Below, in pieces: positions 7,594 through 16,887 of a DNA stretch of 17,318 nt. This DNA is from LMDS01 sp039930465 (GTDB lineage: Bacteria > Pseudomonadota > Gammaproteobacteria > Burkholderiales > Burkholderiaceae_C): NCBI GenBank assembly GCA_039930465.1, contig JBDTTU010000092.1, forward strand, positions 1 through 17,318, given 5' to 3'. The stretch's first letter is position 1. Each line of letters starts with the position of its first letter. The translations under genes and the position numbers were made by a program. The notes under the pieces are model-generated. The model saw only the letters and a list, made by a program, of their open reading frames with translations, was not told where the DNA came from and did not search any database.

Positions 7594-7628
7594 CCCCCAT
7601 CCCGGCCTTCCCCCAGAGGGGGAAGGAG
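7594..7628 (+). repeat. Right hairpin repeat bracketing the DUF559 gene (REP-like)
   Basis: This 35-base unit contains a perfect 9-base-pair stem with a three-base loop at 7606-7626 (CCTTCCCCC with GGGGGAAGG), preceded by CCCCCATCCC. It is the inverted partner of the left repeat. Its outer end lies five bases beyond the fadB stop codon. No T-run follows the stem in either direction, so it is not a standard intrinsic terminator. Confidence 0.8.
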
Positions 7629-7633
7629 CAGAT

Positions 7634-10030
7634 TCAGTTGCGAACCGGCTTGCCCGTTTGGAGCATGCCCATGATCCGTTCCTGCGTCTTCTCGTGGTCG
7701 AGCAGGCCGCAGAAGTGCTTGCGCTCCAGCGCCATCAGGTATTCCTCGCTGACCAGCGAACCGGCGTCGACATCACCACCACACACCACGTCGGCGATCA
7801 ATGCCGAGATGTGGAAGTCGTGCGCGCTGATGAAACCGCCGTCACGCATGTTGGCGAGCTGTGCCTTGATCGTCGCAATCGCGTTGCGGCCGGCGACCGG
7901 GAACAGCGTACGCGTCGGCGCGCGGTAACCGCTGTCGAACATGGCCTTGGCCTGCTGGGTGGCGACAAAGAGCAGCTCGTCCTTGTTCGGCACGATCACG
8001 TCGCTCCAGAGCAGGTAGCCGAGCTTGCGCGACTCGATCGCGCTGGTGCCCACCTTGGCCATCGCGGCGTTGGTGAAGCCGTCGGACAGGAACTTGAAGA
8101 TGTCGGCGTTCGCGTTGCCGGCGTTCGCCATCTCGGCCGCACGGCGCGCGATGTAAGTCAGACCGCCGCCGCCGGGGATCAGGCCGACGCCGACTTCGAC
8201 GAGACCGATGTAACTTTCCATCGCTGCGACGCGCTTCGCCGTGTACACCGCAATCTCGCAGCCCCCGCCGAGCGCCATGCCGCGCACCGCCGCCACCACC
8301 GGCACGGTGGCGTAACGAACCCGCAGCATCGTGTCCTGCAGCTTCTTCACTTCGGGCAAGATGCCCTTGCCGCCGCTCTTCATGAACACCGGCATCATCT
8401 GCTCGAGGTTGGCACCGGCCGAGAAAACGTCGTCGGGCGACCAGATCACCAAACCCTTGTATTCGCGCTCGGCAAGTTCGACAGCTTTCGTGAGGCCCTC
8501 GATCACGCCCTGGCCGATCAGGTGCAGCTTGGCGGTGATGCTCGCGATCAGCACCTCGCCATCGAGCGTCCAGACCCGCATTTCGTCGTTCTTGAACAGC
8601 TCGGTGCCCGATTTCAGCGGTGTCGGGGCACCCGACCCCATCACCGATTCGCGGAAGGCCTGGCGTTGGTACACCGGCAGCGTGCTCGGCGCCACCCAGC
8701 GCGAGTGCGATGCGCTCCACGAACCTTCGGCGTGGTGCACGCCGCCGTTCGTGGCGACCGGGCCTTCGAAGACCCAGGCCGGCAAGGGCGCCTTGCTGAG
8801 CGCTTTGCCAGCGTCGATGTCTTCCTTGACCCAGTTCGCAACCGTGGTCCAGCCTGCCGCCTGCCACAGCTCGAACGGCCCCTGGCTCACGCCGAAGCCC
8901 CAGCGCATCGCGAAGTCGACGTCGCGCGCGCTCTCGGCAATGTCGGCCAGGTGCACGGCAGCGTAGTGGAAACTGTCGCGCAGAATGGCCCACAGGAACT
9001 GCGCTTGCGGGTTCTTCGATTCACGCAGCAGCTTCAGGCGCTCGGCCGGTGCTTTCTTCAGCATGCGAGCGACGATCTCGTCGGCCTTGCCGCCGCCGGC
9101 CACGTAAGTGCCGCTCGCGGGGTCGAGGCGCTGAATGTCCTTGCCCACCTTCTTGTAGAAGCCGGCACCGGTCTTCTGGCCGAGCGCGCCCTGTTCGATC
9201 AGCTTGGCGAGCACCGAAGGCGTGGCGTAGCTCGGGAAGAACGGGTCGGAAGCCAGGTTGTCCTGCAGCGTCTTGATCACATGCGACATCGTGTCGAGCC
9301 CGACCACATCGGCGGTGCGGAAGGTGCCGCTGCTGGCGCGGCCGAGCTTCTTGCCGGTGAGGTCGTCGACCACGTCGTAGCTCAGGCCGAAGGTCTCGGC
9401 CTCTTTCATCGTCGCCAGCATGCCGGCGATGCCGACGCGGTTGGCGATGAAGTTGGGCGTGTCCATCGCCCGCACCACGTTCTTGCCGAGTGCGGTGGTC
9501 ACGAACGCTTCAAGCTGGTCGAGGATCTCGGGTTTCGTCGTCGGGGTATTGATCAGTTCGACCAGCGCCATGTAGCGCGGCGGGTTGAAGAAGTGGATGC
9601 CGCAGAAACGCGGCTTGATCTCTTCGGGCAGCACTTCCGACAGCTTCGTGATCGACAACCCCGAGGTGTTGCTCGCGACGATCGCGTGCGGCGCCACGGC
9701 GGGCGCAATCTTTTGATAGAGCGCCAGCTTCCAGTCCATGCGCTCGGCGATGGCTTCGATGATCAGGTCACACTCTTTGAGCTTGTCGAGGTGCTCTTCG
9801 TAGTTCGCCTGCTCGATCAGCGCGGCGTCTTCGGGCACGCCGAGCGGCGCGGGCTTCAATTTCTTCAGGCCTTCGACCGCCTTGATGACGATGCCGTTCT
9901 TCGGGCCTTCTTTCGCGGGCAGGTCGAACAGGATCACGGGCACCTTGCAGTTGACGAGGTGGGCGGCGATCTGCGCGCCCATCACACCGGCGCCGAGCAC
10001 GGCCACCTTGCGCACGGGGAATCGATTCAT
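7634..10030 (-). CDS. fadB: FadB-type fusion: 3-hydroxyacyl-CoA dehydrogenase / enoyl-CoA hydratase
   Basis: This 798-residue protein carries out the hydration and second oxidation steps of beta-oxidation. The domain order is dehydrogenase first, hydratase last, as in Bacillus FadN and opposite to E. coli FadB. The NAD-binding GAGVMG is at residues 13-18. The dehydrogenase catalytic His lies in CGIHFFNPPRY. The C-terminal crotonase domain has SAGANLEQMM near 535, MALGGGCEIA near 583 and VEVGVGLIPGGGG near 612. Both hydratase glutamates (in GGCE and LVEVG) are present. AAGGA precedes the ATG. It follows the DUF2147 gene by 39 bases and precedes fadA, apart from the DUF559 cassette. FadN-like would be the stricter family label. 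Confidence 0.94.
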   Translation of the reverse strand: MNRFPVRKVAVLGAGVMGAQIAAHLVNCKVPVILFDLPAKEGPKNGIVIKAVEGLKKLKPAPLGVPEDAALIEQANYEEHLDKLKECDLIIEAIAERMDWKLALYQKIAPAVAPHAIVASNTSGLSITKLSEVLPEEIKPRFCGIHFFNPPRYMALVELINTPTTKPEILDQLEAFVTTALGKNVVRAMDTPNFIANRVGIAGMLATMKEAETFGLSYDVVDDLTGKKLGRASSGTFRTADVVGLDTMSHVIKTLQDNLASDPFFPSYATPSVLAKLIEQGALGQKTGAGFYKKVGKDIQRLDPASGTYVAGGGKADEIVARMLKKAPAERLKLLRESKNPQAQFLWAILRDSFHYAAVHLADIAESARDVDFAMRWGFGVSQGPFELWQAAGWTTVANWVKEDIDAGKALSKAPLPAWVFEGPVATNGGVHHAEGSWSASHSRWVAPSTLPVYQRQAFRESVMGSGAPTPLKSGTELFKNDEMRVWTLDGEVLIASITAKLHLIGQGVIEGLTKAVELAEREYKGLVIWSPDDVFSAGANLEQMMPVFMKSGGKGILPEVKKLQDTMLRVRYATVPVVAAVRGMALGGGCEIAVYTAKRVAAMESYIGLVEVGVGLIPGGGGLTYIARRAAEMANAGNANADIFKFLSDGFTNAAMAKVGTSAIESRKLGYLLWSDVIVPNKDELLFVATQQAKAMFDSGYRAPTRTLFPVAGRNAIATIKAQLANMRDGGFISAHDFHISALIADVVCGGDVDAGSLVSEEYLMALERKHFCGLLDHEKTQERIMGMLQTGKPVRN

Positions 10031-10069
10031 GGTGATGTTCCTTATTTTGAATTCAGTGGACCCAGGTCG

Positions 10070-10519
10070 TTACTCGACTCGAACCCAGGTCTGGTTGCGG
10101 TAAAACGGCCCGATGTAGCCGCGCACCTCGAGCGTCTTGCCACCATCCAGCGGCTTGAGGCGCAGCCTGTAGACCTTGCCGTTGTCGGGGTCGGTGATGT
10201 CGCCGCCGTCCCAGATCGCGGGGTCGCTGGCGTTCTGTTTTGTGTTGCGAATGAGGGCCATGCCGATCAGCGGCTTGTCCTTGCGCTCGTCGCTGCATTT
10301 GTCGCACACCTCGCCCGGCTTCGAGTCGGGGTCGAGCGACTTCTCGAGGCGACCGGTGAGCACGCCCCCGCTGTCGGTGATGCGGATCAGCGAGCGCTCT
10401 TTTTTGGTCTTGTCGTCAATCGTCTTCCACAAGCCGGCCGGCGTGGCTTGTGCGTGGGCGAGTGCTGCAAACAGGCCGAGGCCGAGCGCTGCGACCAGGT
10501 GGCGGGTGGTGCGAGTCAT
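10070..10519 (-). CDS. DUF2147 exported protein
   Basis: This 149-residue protein has a clear signal peptide (MTRTTRHLVAALGLGLFAALAHAQA, cleavage likely after AHA). The mature part starts at about residue 24 with the DUF2147 pattern: GLWKTIDD, ITDSGGVLTGRLEK, a CDKC pair near residue 80, KPLIGMALIRN, and a C-terminal GYIGPFYRNQTWVRV. It is expected in the periplasm as a small beta-rich protein. The family has no firmly known function. GGAGA lies upstream of the ATG. The gene sits between the acyl-CoA dehydrogenase and fadB genes in the same direction, with gaps of about 37 and 39 bases, and so should be co-transcribed with beta-oxidation enzymes. Confidence 0.88.
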   Translation of the reverse strand: MTRTTRHLVAALGLGLFAALAHAQATPAGLWKTIDDKTKKERSLIRITDSGGVLTGRLEKSLDPDSKPGEVCDKCSDERKDKPLIGMALIRNTKQNASDPAIWDGGDITDPDNGKVYRLRLKPLDGGKTLEVRGYIGPFYRNQTWVRVE

Positions 10520-10556
10520 GATTGTTTGTGTCTCCGATGTTTTGTCTCTCGCACGC

Positions 10557-12347
10557 TCAGAACCAGGCTTCGTCCATTTCCATCAGCGAAGCCGAGCCGG
10601 CGCGCGCGGTACGGATGAGTGTCGCTGTTTCCGGCAGCAGCTTGGCGAAGTAAAAACGCGCGGTGATCAACTTGGCTTTGTAGAACGGGTCGCCACCGTC
10701 CACCTTCGCCAGCGCCACCTTGGCCATGCGGGCCCAGAAGTAGCCGAACACCAGGTGGCCGCACACACGAAGATAGTCGACCGCCGCCGCGCCCACTTCG
10801 TCGGGGTTCTTGAAAGCCTTCATGCCGATTTCGGTCGTCAGCTTGGTGACCTTCTCGCCCAGCTCGGCCAGCGGGTTGATGAACTCCTGCATCGCCTCAT
10901 TGGTGCCTTCTTCGTCCACGAACTCGGCCACCAGCTTGCCGAACTTCTTCAGCTTCGCGCCGTTGTCGCCCAGCACCTTGCGGCCCAGCAGGTCGAGCGA
11001 CTGGATCGTGTTGGTGCCTTCGTAGATCATGTTGATGCGCGCGTCGCGCACGAATTGCTCCATGCCCCATTCGCGGATGAAACCGTGGCCGCCGAAGACC
11101 TGCATGCAGTGCGAGGTGGCGATCCAGGCGTTGTCGGTCAGGAAGGCTTTGACGATCGGGGTGACCAGCGCCACCATGTCGGCGCACTCGGCGCGCAGCT
11201 CTTCGTCGTCGGTCGCAAGCTCCTTGTCGAGCTGCAGCGTCGTCCACATCGCCAGCGCGCGGCCGCCTTCGGCGTAGGCGCGCGCGGTCAGCAGCATCTT
11301 GCGCACGTCGGGGTGAACGATGATCGGGTCGGCGGGCTTGTCGGGCGCTTTCACGCCCGACAGCGAGCGCATCTGGATGCGGTCTTTGGCGTACGCAGCA
11401 GCGTTCTGGTAGGCCACTTCGGTCAGGCCGAGCGACTGCATGCCGACACCCAGGCGCGCCGCGTTCATCATCACGAACATCGCTGCCAGGCCTTTGTTCG
11501 GCTGGCCGACGAGGGTGCCTACCGCACCGTCGAGGTTCAGTTGCGCCGTGGCGTTGCCGTGGATGCCCATCTTGTGTTCGAGGCCGCCGCAGTAGATCGG
11601 GTTGCGCTCGCCTATTCCGCCGTCGGCGTTCAATTTGAACTTGGGCACGACGAAGAGCGAGATGCCCTTCGAGCCGGCCGGTGCGTCGGGCAGGCGCGCG
11701 AGCACGAGGTGGATGATGTTCTCGGCCATGTCGTGTTCGCCGGCCGAGATGAAGATCTTGTTGCCGGTGATCTTGTACGTGCCGTCAGGCTGCGGTTCCG
11801 CCTTGCTGCGCAGCATGCCCAGATCGGTGCCGCAGTGCGATTCAGTCAGGCACATCGTGCCGGTCCATTGGCCGCTGGTGAGCTTGGGCAGGTACAACGC
11901 CTTCTGCTCGTCGGAGCCGTGCGCGTGCAGCGCTTCGTACGCGCCGTGCGAGAGGCCGGGGTACATGGTCCAGGCCTGGTTGGCCGAGTTCATCATCTCG
12001 TACATGCACTGGTTGACCATGTGCGGCAGGCCCTGGCCACCGAAGGCCGGGTCGCAGCTCAACGCCGGCCAGCCGCCTTCGACGAACTGTGCGTAGGCTT
12101 CCTTGAAGCCTTTCGGCGGCTTCACTTCGTGCGTGGCTTTGTCGAGCACGCAGCCCTCTTCGTCACCGCTCTGGTTGAGCGGCGCGAGGATGGTGCTGGC
12201 GAACTTGCCGCCCTCTTCGATCACCGCATTGATGGTCTCGACATCGATGTCGGCGTGGGCCGGCAGCTGTTTGAGTTCATCGACGGCGTTGAGCACCTCG
12301 TGCATCACGAACTGCATGTCGCGCAGGGGCGGGGTGTATTGGGGCAT
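10557..12347 (-). CDS. Acyl-CoA dehydrogenase with C-terminal extension domain (DmdC-like long form)
   Basis: This 596-residue FAD enzyme is predicted to convert acyl-CoA to trans-2-enoyl-CoA, the first step of beta-oxidation, passing electrons to ETF. The length and N-terminal MPQYTPPLRDMQFVM are typical of the long acyl-CoA dehydrogenase group that has an extra N-terminal segment and a C-terminal domain. TESHCGTDLG (FAD/substrate region) is near residue 167 and FISAGEHD follows. The catalytic glutamate lies in IYEGTNTIQ near residue 442. AGGAG precedes the ATG at 12347; the frame runs further upstream, but that part overlaps the TetR gene and is rejected. The group includes 3-methylmercaptopropionyl-CoA dehydrogenases, but here the fad neighbours favour a fatty acyl substrate. 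Confidence 0.93.
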   Translation of the reverse strand: MPQYTPPLRDMQFVMHEVLNAVDELKQLPAHADIDVETINAVIEEGGKFASTILAPLNQSGDEEGCVLDKATHEVKPPKGFKEAYAQFVEGGWPALSCDPAFGGQGLPHMVNQCMYEMMNSANQAWTMYPGLSHGAYEALHAHGSDEQKALYLPKLTSGQWTGTMCLTESHCGTDLGMLRSKAEPQPDGTYKITGNKIFISAGEHDMAENIIHLVLARLPDAPAGSKGISLFVVPKFKLNADGGIGERNPIYCGGLEHKMGIHGNATAQLNLDGAVGTLVGQPNKGLAAMFVMMNAARLGVGMQSLGLTEVAYQNAAAYAKDRIQMRSLSGVKAPDKPADPIIVHPDVRKMLLTARAYAEGGRALAMWTTLQLDKELATDDEELRAECADMVALVTPIVKAFLTDNAWIATSHCMQVFGGHGFIREWGMEQFVRDARINMIYEGTNTIQSLDLLGRKVLGDNGAKLKKFGKLVAEFVDEEGTNEAMQEFINPLAELGEKVTKLTTEIGMKAFKNPDEVGAAAVDYLRVCGHLVFGYFWARMAKVALAKVDGGDPFYKAKLITARFYFAKLLPETATLIRTARAGSASLMEMDEAWF

Positions 12348-12366
12348 GTGAACTCCTGAGGGGAAA

Positions 12367-13068
12367 CTAGGCTTGCTTGGCGGCGCGCTTGCTGCGCGCA
12401 CGGGGCACAGCCGGGGCCGTGGCGATGTAGTGCGACAGAACGTTCTCAAAGCCGGCGCGCGCGCGTGCATCGGCGCCCGGGCGGCGCAGGAACCGCGCGT
12501 CGTGGTGCAGCGCCAGGATCAGGCCGTGCACTTCGAAGAGCAGTTGCTGCGCGTCGGTGTCAGCTCGCAGGTGGCCTTCTTCGATGGCCATGTCGATCGA
12601 CCGCACCAACGCCAGGTGCCAGGTCTGCACCATGCCAACGAGCGCGTCGCGCACGGGGCCGGGGCGGTCGTCGAACTCGACCGCGCCGCTGATGTAGATG
12701 CAGCCGGCGTCGATCTCGACAGAGACACGCTTGAACCAGCGGTCGAACAACGCACGAAAGCGCGGAAGGCCGCGCGGTGCGGCCATCGCGGGCTCGAAAA
12801 TCTCTTCGGCAAACTGGGCGTGGTACTCGCGCACCACCGAGATCTGCAGCTCTTCGCGCGAGCCGAAGTGCGCGAACACGCCCGACTTGCTCATCTGCGT
12901 GACTTCGGCCAGTGCGCCAATCGACAAACCTTCCAGCCCCATGTGCGAGGCCAGCGCCAAGGCCGCGTCGAGGATCGTCGCACGCGTCTGGCGGCCCTTC
13001 AACAGCGGGCGCTGCGGGCTCGTGGCGTCGCGGGCGGGTTCGCTGGTGGTCGGTGCGTTGTCGGTCAC
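12367..13068 (-). CDS. TetR-family regulator, candidate repressor of the beta-oxidation operon
   Basis: This protein has a TetR-type DNA-binding domain with a helix-turn-helix at about residues 49-68 (LSIGALAEVTQMSKSGVFAHF), then a helical ligand-binding domain with GCIYISGAVEFDDRPG. It ends 19 bases before the acyl-CoA dehydrogenase start and is probably the first gene of the operon. The longest frame begins at an ATG at 13146, but that would place a palindromic operator-like site inside the gene. The GTG at 13068 (VTDNAP) is therefore preferred, although it has no clear ribosome binding site. Position and gene context match the TetR regulator called FadP in comparative studies of betaproteobacteria; orthology is inferred. 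An acyl-CoA is the likely ligand. Confidence 0.85.
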   Translation of the reverse strand: MTDNAPTTSEPARDATSPQRPLLKGRQTRATILDAALALASHMGLEGLSIGALAEVTQMSKSGVFAHFGSREELQISVVREYHAQFAEEIFEPAMAAPRGLPRFRALFDRWFKRVSVEIDAGCIYISGAVEFDDRPGPVRDALVGMVQTWHLALVRSIDMAIEEGHLRADTDAQQLLFEVHGLILALHHDARFLRRPGADARARAGFENVLSHYIATAPAVPRARSKRAAKQA

Positions 13069-13095
13069 GGCAGGGTGCGCCCAGTGTGGGCTGTC

Positions 13096-13118
13096 AAAAC
13101 GAACGATCGTGCTATTTT
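13096..13118. promoter_or_regulatory. Imperfect palindrome, candidate TetR operator
   Basis: The 8-base palindrome ACGATCGT (13103-13110) is extended by matching outer arms AAA and TTT, giving 8 of 11 complementary pairs around the centre. It lies upstream of the TetR gene and in the divergent region shared with the ketopantoate-reductase family gene. The size and symmetry suit a TetR dimer, so autoregulation is likely. A copy inside a coding region elsewhere in the window was not seen. Confidence 0.5.
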
Positions 13119-13292
13119 GCAGAAGATCGCTGGGCTGCGACCGCATGCCGCCCGCGATTTACGGTCTTTTTCTAGGGTTCAGCGCCTAGAAGTGCTTCAT
13201 GAGCTCATGCCGCCTGGGGCGCTCGGGTGGCCGCTGCGGCGTGCCGGGCCGCTACCATCGCCCTTCCCTGTGGCGTGGCAAGAGGTGGATTG

Positions 13293-14273
13293 GTGAAGAT
13301 CGCAGTGGTGGGCATGGGTGCGGTGGGCGGTTTCCTGGCGGCGCGTCTGGCGGCCGCCGGGTTCGACATGGCGGCGCTGGCGCGCGGCAAGACCTTGGCC
13401 GCGCTGCGCGAACACGGGCTGCGTCTGTTGGCCGCCGGGCAGGAATCGAGCACGCCGATCCGCGCCAGCGACGACGCCCGCGAACTCGGCCCGCAAGACC
13501 TGGTGATCGTCGCGCTGAAGGGCCCGGCGCTGGCCGCTGCGGCTGAAGGCCTGCAGTGGCTGCTCGGCCCGCAGACCGTGGTGATGCCGGCGATGAACGG
13601 TGTGCCGTGGTGGTTTCTGCAGGCCGGTGGGCCGGGCGGCGCGGCACAACGCCTGACCAGCATCGACGCCGACGGCCGCATCGAAGCCTCGATCCCGCTC
13701 GCGCGCGTGCTCGGCTGCGTGGTGCACTTCACCTGTTCGAGCCCGCAGCCCGGCGTGGTGCAGCATGGCTTCGGCGACCGGCTGATCGTGGGTGAGCCGG
13801 CGGGTGGCACTTCGGTGCGCACGAGCGCGGTCTGCGCGGCGCTCGCAAAGGCTGGCTTCAAGGCCGAAGCCAGCGCCGACATTCGCCAAGACATCTGGTT
13901 CAAGCTGTGGGGCAACATGACGATGAACCCGGTCTCGGCCCTGACCGGCGCGACCACCGACCACATCCTCGACGACCCGCTGGTGCACGGTTTCATCCTG
14001 CGGGCGATGGAAGAAGCGGCGCTGATCGGCGCGCGCATCGGCTGCCCGATCACGCAGTCGGGCGAAGAACGCATGGCGGTCACGCGCCAACTCGGCGGCT
14101 TCAAGACCTCGATGCTGCAAGACGCGCAGGCCGGCCGCGCACTCGAACTCGACGCGCTGGTGAGCGCGGTGCACGAGATCGGCAAACGCTTCAATGTCGA
14201 CATGCCGAACATCGGTGCGCTGCTCGGCCTGACGCGCCTGATGGCGCGCGAACGCGGGCTCTACCCACGCTGA
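13293..14273 (+). CDS. Ketopantoate reductase family protein (2-dehydropantoate 2-reductase-like)
   Basis: This 326-residue NADPH-dependent reductase has the N-terminal Rossmann motif GMGAVGG at residues 7-13 (VKIAVVGMGAVGG) and the C-terminal domain segment KLWGNMTMNPVSALTGAT with the family's conserved Lys and Asn residues. The length suits PanE/ApbA. It could reduce 2-dehydropantoate to pantoate for CoA synthesis. However, the family is often present in several copies with other 2-oxo-acid substrates, so no symbol is given. The GTG start at 13293 follows AGAGG at 13281-13285. It is divergent from the TetR gene, and the shared upstream region contains the palindrome. Confidence 0.88.
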   Translation: MKIAVVGMGAVGGFLAARLAAAGFDMAALARGKTLAALREHGLRLLAAGQESSTPIRASDDARELGPQDLVIVALKGPALAAAAEGLQWLLGPQTVVMPAMNGVPWWFLQAGGPGGAAQRLTSIDADGRIEASIPLARVLGCVVHFTCSSPQPGVVQHGFGDRLIVGEPAGGTSVRTSAVCAALAKAGFKAEASADIRQDIWFKLWGNMTMNPVSALTGATTDHILDDPLVHGFILRAMEEAALIGARIGCPITQSGEERMAVTRQLGGFKTSMLQDAQAGRALELDALVSAVHEIGKRFNVDMPNIGALLGLTRLMARERGLYPR

Positions 14274-14329
14274 CCTGCGTGACGCGCCGATGACCGGCAG
14301 GCAGCCGCTGTGTGGCGGCGGCGCAGCAT

Positions 14330-14348
14330 TCATGCGTTGAGCGCATGA
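14330..14348. other. Stem-loop between the reductase and HNH genes
   Basis: A perfect seven-base-pair stem (TCATGCG with CGCATGA) closes a five-base loop, 56 bases after the reductase stop codon. No T-run follows. It may help end the reductase transcript or be incidental. Confidence 0.3.
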
Positions 14349-14395
14349 TGGAGGTCTTGAGGAAACACCTCGCCATGCATTACGCTCGAAGCCTC

Positions 14396-14953
14396 ATGGA
14401 AGTACTGCAACTCGACATTTCCGGTCGGCCGCAGGCGTGGATTTCGGCCAAGGAAGCCGCCGTCATCTACGCCAGCGAAGGTGTCGCCTGGACATTGGGG
14501 GACACGTTCTTTGTCCTGCGCGGCGGCACGCAGCGCCGCACCGGATTGCAGTCGCGCATCGAGGTGCACCCGATCATCGCGGTGAAAGGTTCGGTGCCGA
14601 GCCGGGCCTGGCGGCAAACGCCAGCGCTGTCGAACCCCAAGCTCTTCGCACGCGACCGCGGCATCTGCGCCTACTGCGGCGACCAATGCCACTTCGACGA
14701 GCTGACCCGCGAGCACATCATCCCCACCTCACGCGGCGGGCACGACACCTGGATGAACTGCATCACCGCTTGCCGCCCCTGCAACGGCCACAAGGGCAAC
14801 CGCCTGCCGGAAGAAGCGAACATGTCGCTGATGTACCTGCCCTACGTGCCGAACCTGCACGAAGACATGATCCTGCGCGGCCGGCGAATACTCGCCGACC
14901 AGATGGAATTCCTGCTGGCCAGCGTGCCGAGGCACAGCCGGCTGCACGGTTAG
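14396..14953 (+). CDS. HNH endonuclease family protein
   Basis: This protein of about 185 residues starts at MEVLQLDISGRPQAWIS, where related HNH proteins usually start. In-frame ATGs at 14345, 14348 and 14375 are possible alternatives; the last has GAGGAAA upstream. The HNH core has CAYCGDQC, then LTREHIIPTSRGGHDTWMN and CRPCNGHKG, giving two CxxC pairs for a structural metal and the His-Asn-His-type catalytic elements. Proteins of this kind are common free-standing genes in proteobacteria, and their target is unknown. No methylase, toxin partner or intron is adjacent, so nothing here ties it to restriction or to a mobile intron. Confidence 0.85.
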   Translation: MEVLQLDISGRPQAWISAKEAAVIYASEGVAWTLGDTFFVLRGGTQRRTGLQSRIEVHPIIAVKGSVPSRAWRQTPALSNPKLFARDRGICAYCGDQCHFDELTREHIIPTSRGGHDTWMNCITACRPCNGHKGNRLPEEANMSLMYLPYVPNLHEDMILRGRRILADQMEFLLASVPRHSRLHG

Positions 14954-14967
14954 AGGGCGAGTATTCG
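14885..14967. repeat. Long-spaced 12-base inverted repeat across the HNH gene end
   Basis: CGAATACTCGCC at 14885-14896, inside the coding region, is the exact reverse complement of GGCGAGTATTCG at 14956-14967, just after the TAG stop. The spacer is 59 bases and contains smaller self-complementary pieces. It could fold the 3' end of the message. Confidence 0.5.
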
Positions 14968-15127
14968 AGCCACGCGGCAGGTCTCGATGGCCGCCAGCCC
15001 GGCGACCCGGCGGGTGCCGAAGATTCGCCGCGCCACGGCCAGGCCGGCAGGGTCGAATGGCGGCGGCGCAGCGCGGCCAGCCGGTGCAAGGCCAGACGTG
15101 AGTGCCCGACCGCAGATCCGCGCTCGC

Positions 15128-15150
15128 CCCGGGCGAAGGCGTTGCCCGGG
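15128..15150. terminator. Possible bidirectional terminator hairpin
   Basis: A seven-base-pair stem (CCCGGGC with GCCCGGG) around a nine-base loop lies between the convergent HNH and aldehyde dehydrogenase genes. Only a weak TTACTT follows on the plus strand. The rest of the 237-base gap (14954-15190) shows no supported gene. Confidence 0.35.
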
Positions 15151-15190
15151 TTACTTCATTCGGGCCGGCGGCGCGTTGCAGTTCAGTCAA

Positions 15191-16717
<1,527 letters not shown>

Positions 16718-16795
16718 GGTGTGTCTCCGGTTGGCTAACGAATGAATGAATAAACCCTGCGGCATTGCAGACTTGCCGCTCCGCGCCTCTTGAAG

Positions 16796-16811
16796 TGCAT
16801 GGCGTGTGCCA
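16796..16811 (-). promoter_or_regulatory. Sigma-54 (-24/-12) promoter candidate for the aldehyde dehydrogenase
   Basis: Read on the minus strand, the site is TGGCACACGCCATGCA, matching TGGCACG-N4-TTGCA at 10 of 12 fixed positions and keeping the invariant GG and GC ten bases apart. Transcription would begin near 16785, giving a leader of about 68 bases before the ATG at 16717. Sigma-54 control is known for related aco genes. Confidence 0.6.
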
Positions 16812-16855
16812 GGCGCCGATCGTGGCGAACACGCCGAGTCGAGGCTAGAAGGTGC

Positions 16856-16867
16856 TTCAGATCTGAA
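16856..16867. promoter_or_regulatory. Perfect 12-base palindrome, candidate activator site
   Basis: TTCAGATCTGAA is fully self-complementary and lies about 45 bases upstream of the sigma-54-like promoter. An enhancer-binding activator site would be expected upstream of such a promoter, though often somewhat further away. Confidence 0.4.
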
Positions 16868-16887
16868 CAGTTGCGCGGCCCGGCATG

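Larger units (their letters stand above)
7181..7628 (-). mobile_element. Putative palindrome-bounded DUF559 cassette
   Basis: The 448 bases between the outer ends of the two inverted hairpin repeats hold only the DUF559 gene. The flanks are the fadB stop (7634) and the fadA ribosome binding site and start (7160). Without this block the two fad genes would be 25 bases apart, a usual operon spacing. No target-site duplication is convincing: GATT occurs at 7175-7178 and 7631-7634, but that is too short to count. Mobility is inferred from the architecture alone. Confidence 0.4.

Noticed and set aside
7175..7634. GATT on both sides of the DUF559 block as a target-site duplication.
   Set aside because: Four bases at unequal distances from the repeat ends is what chance would give.
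7442..10618. A plus-strand open frame of over 1000 codons opposite fadB and the DUF2147 gene, with similar long antisense frames at 92-1576, 2307-4478, 5862-7244 and 10176-12359.
   Set aside because: Each is antisense to a gene with clear family motifs, is rich in Arg/His/Asp/Val/Gln as expected for the reverse reading of GC-rich codons, and shows no recognisable domain.
14396..14953. The HNH protein as part of a restriction or defence system or a homing intron.
   Set aside because: No methyltransferase, helicase, toxin partner or intron structure is next to it; its neighbours are metabolic genes.
14954..15190. Short plus- and minus-strand open frames in the gap between the HNH and aldehyde dehydrogenase genes.
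   Set aside because: They are low-complexity Arg/Ala/Gly/Pro frames without ribosome binding sites or family resemblance, and they overlap well-supported genes.
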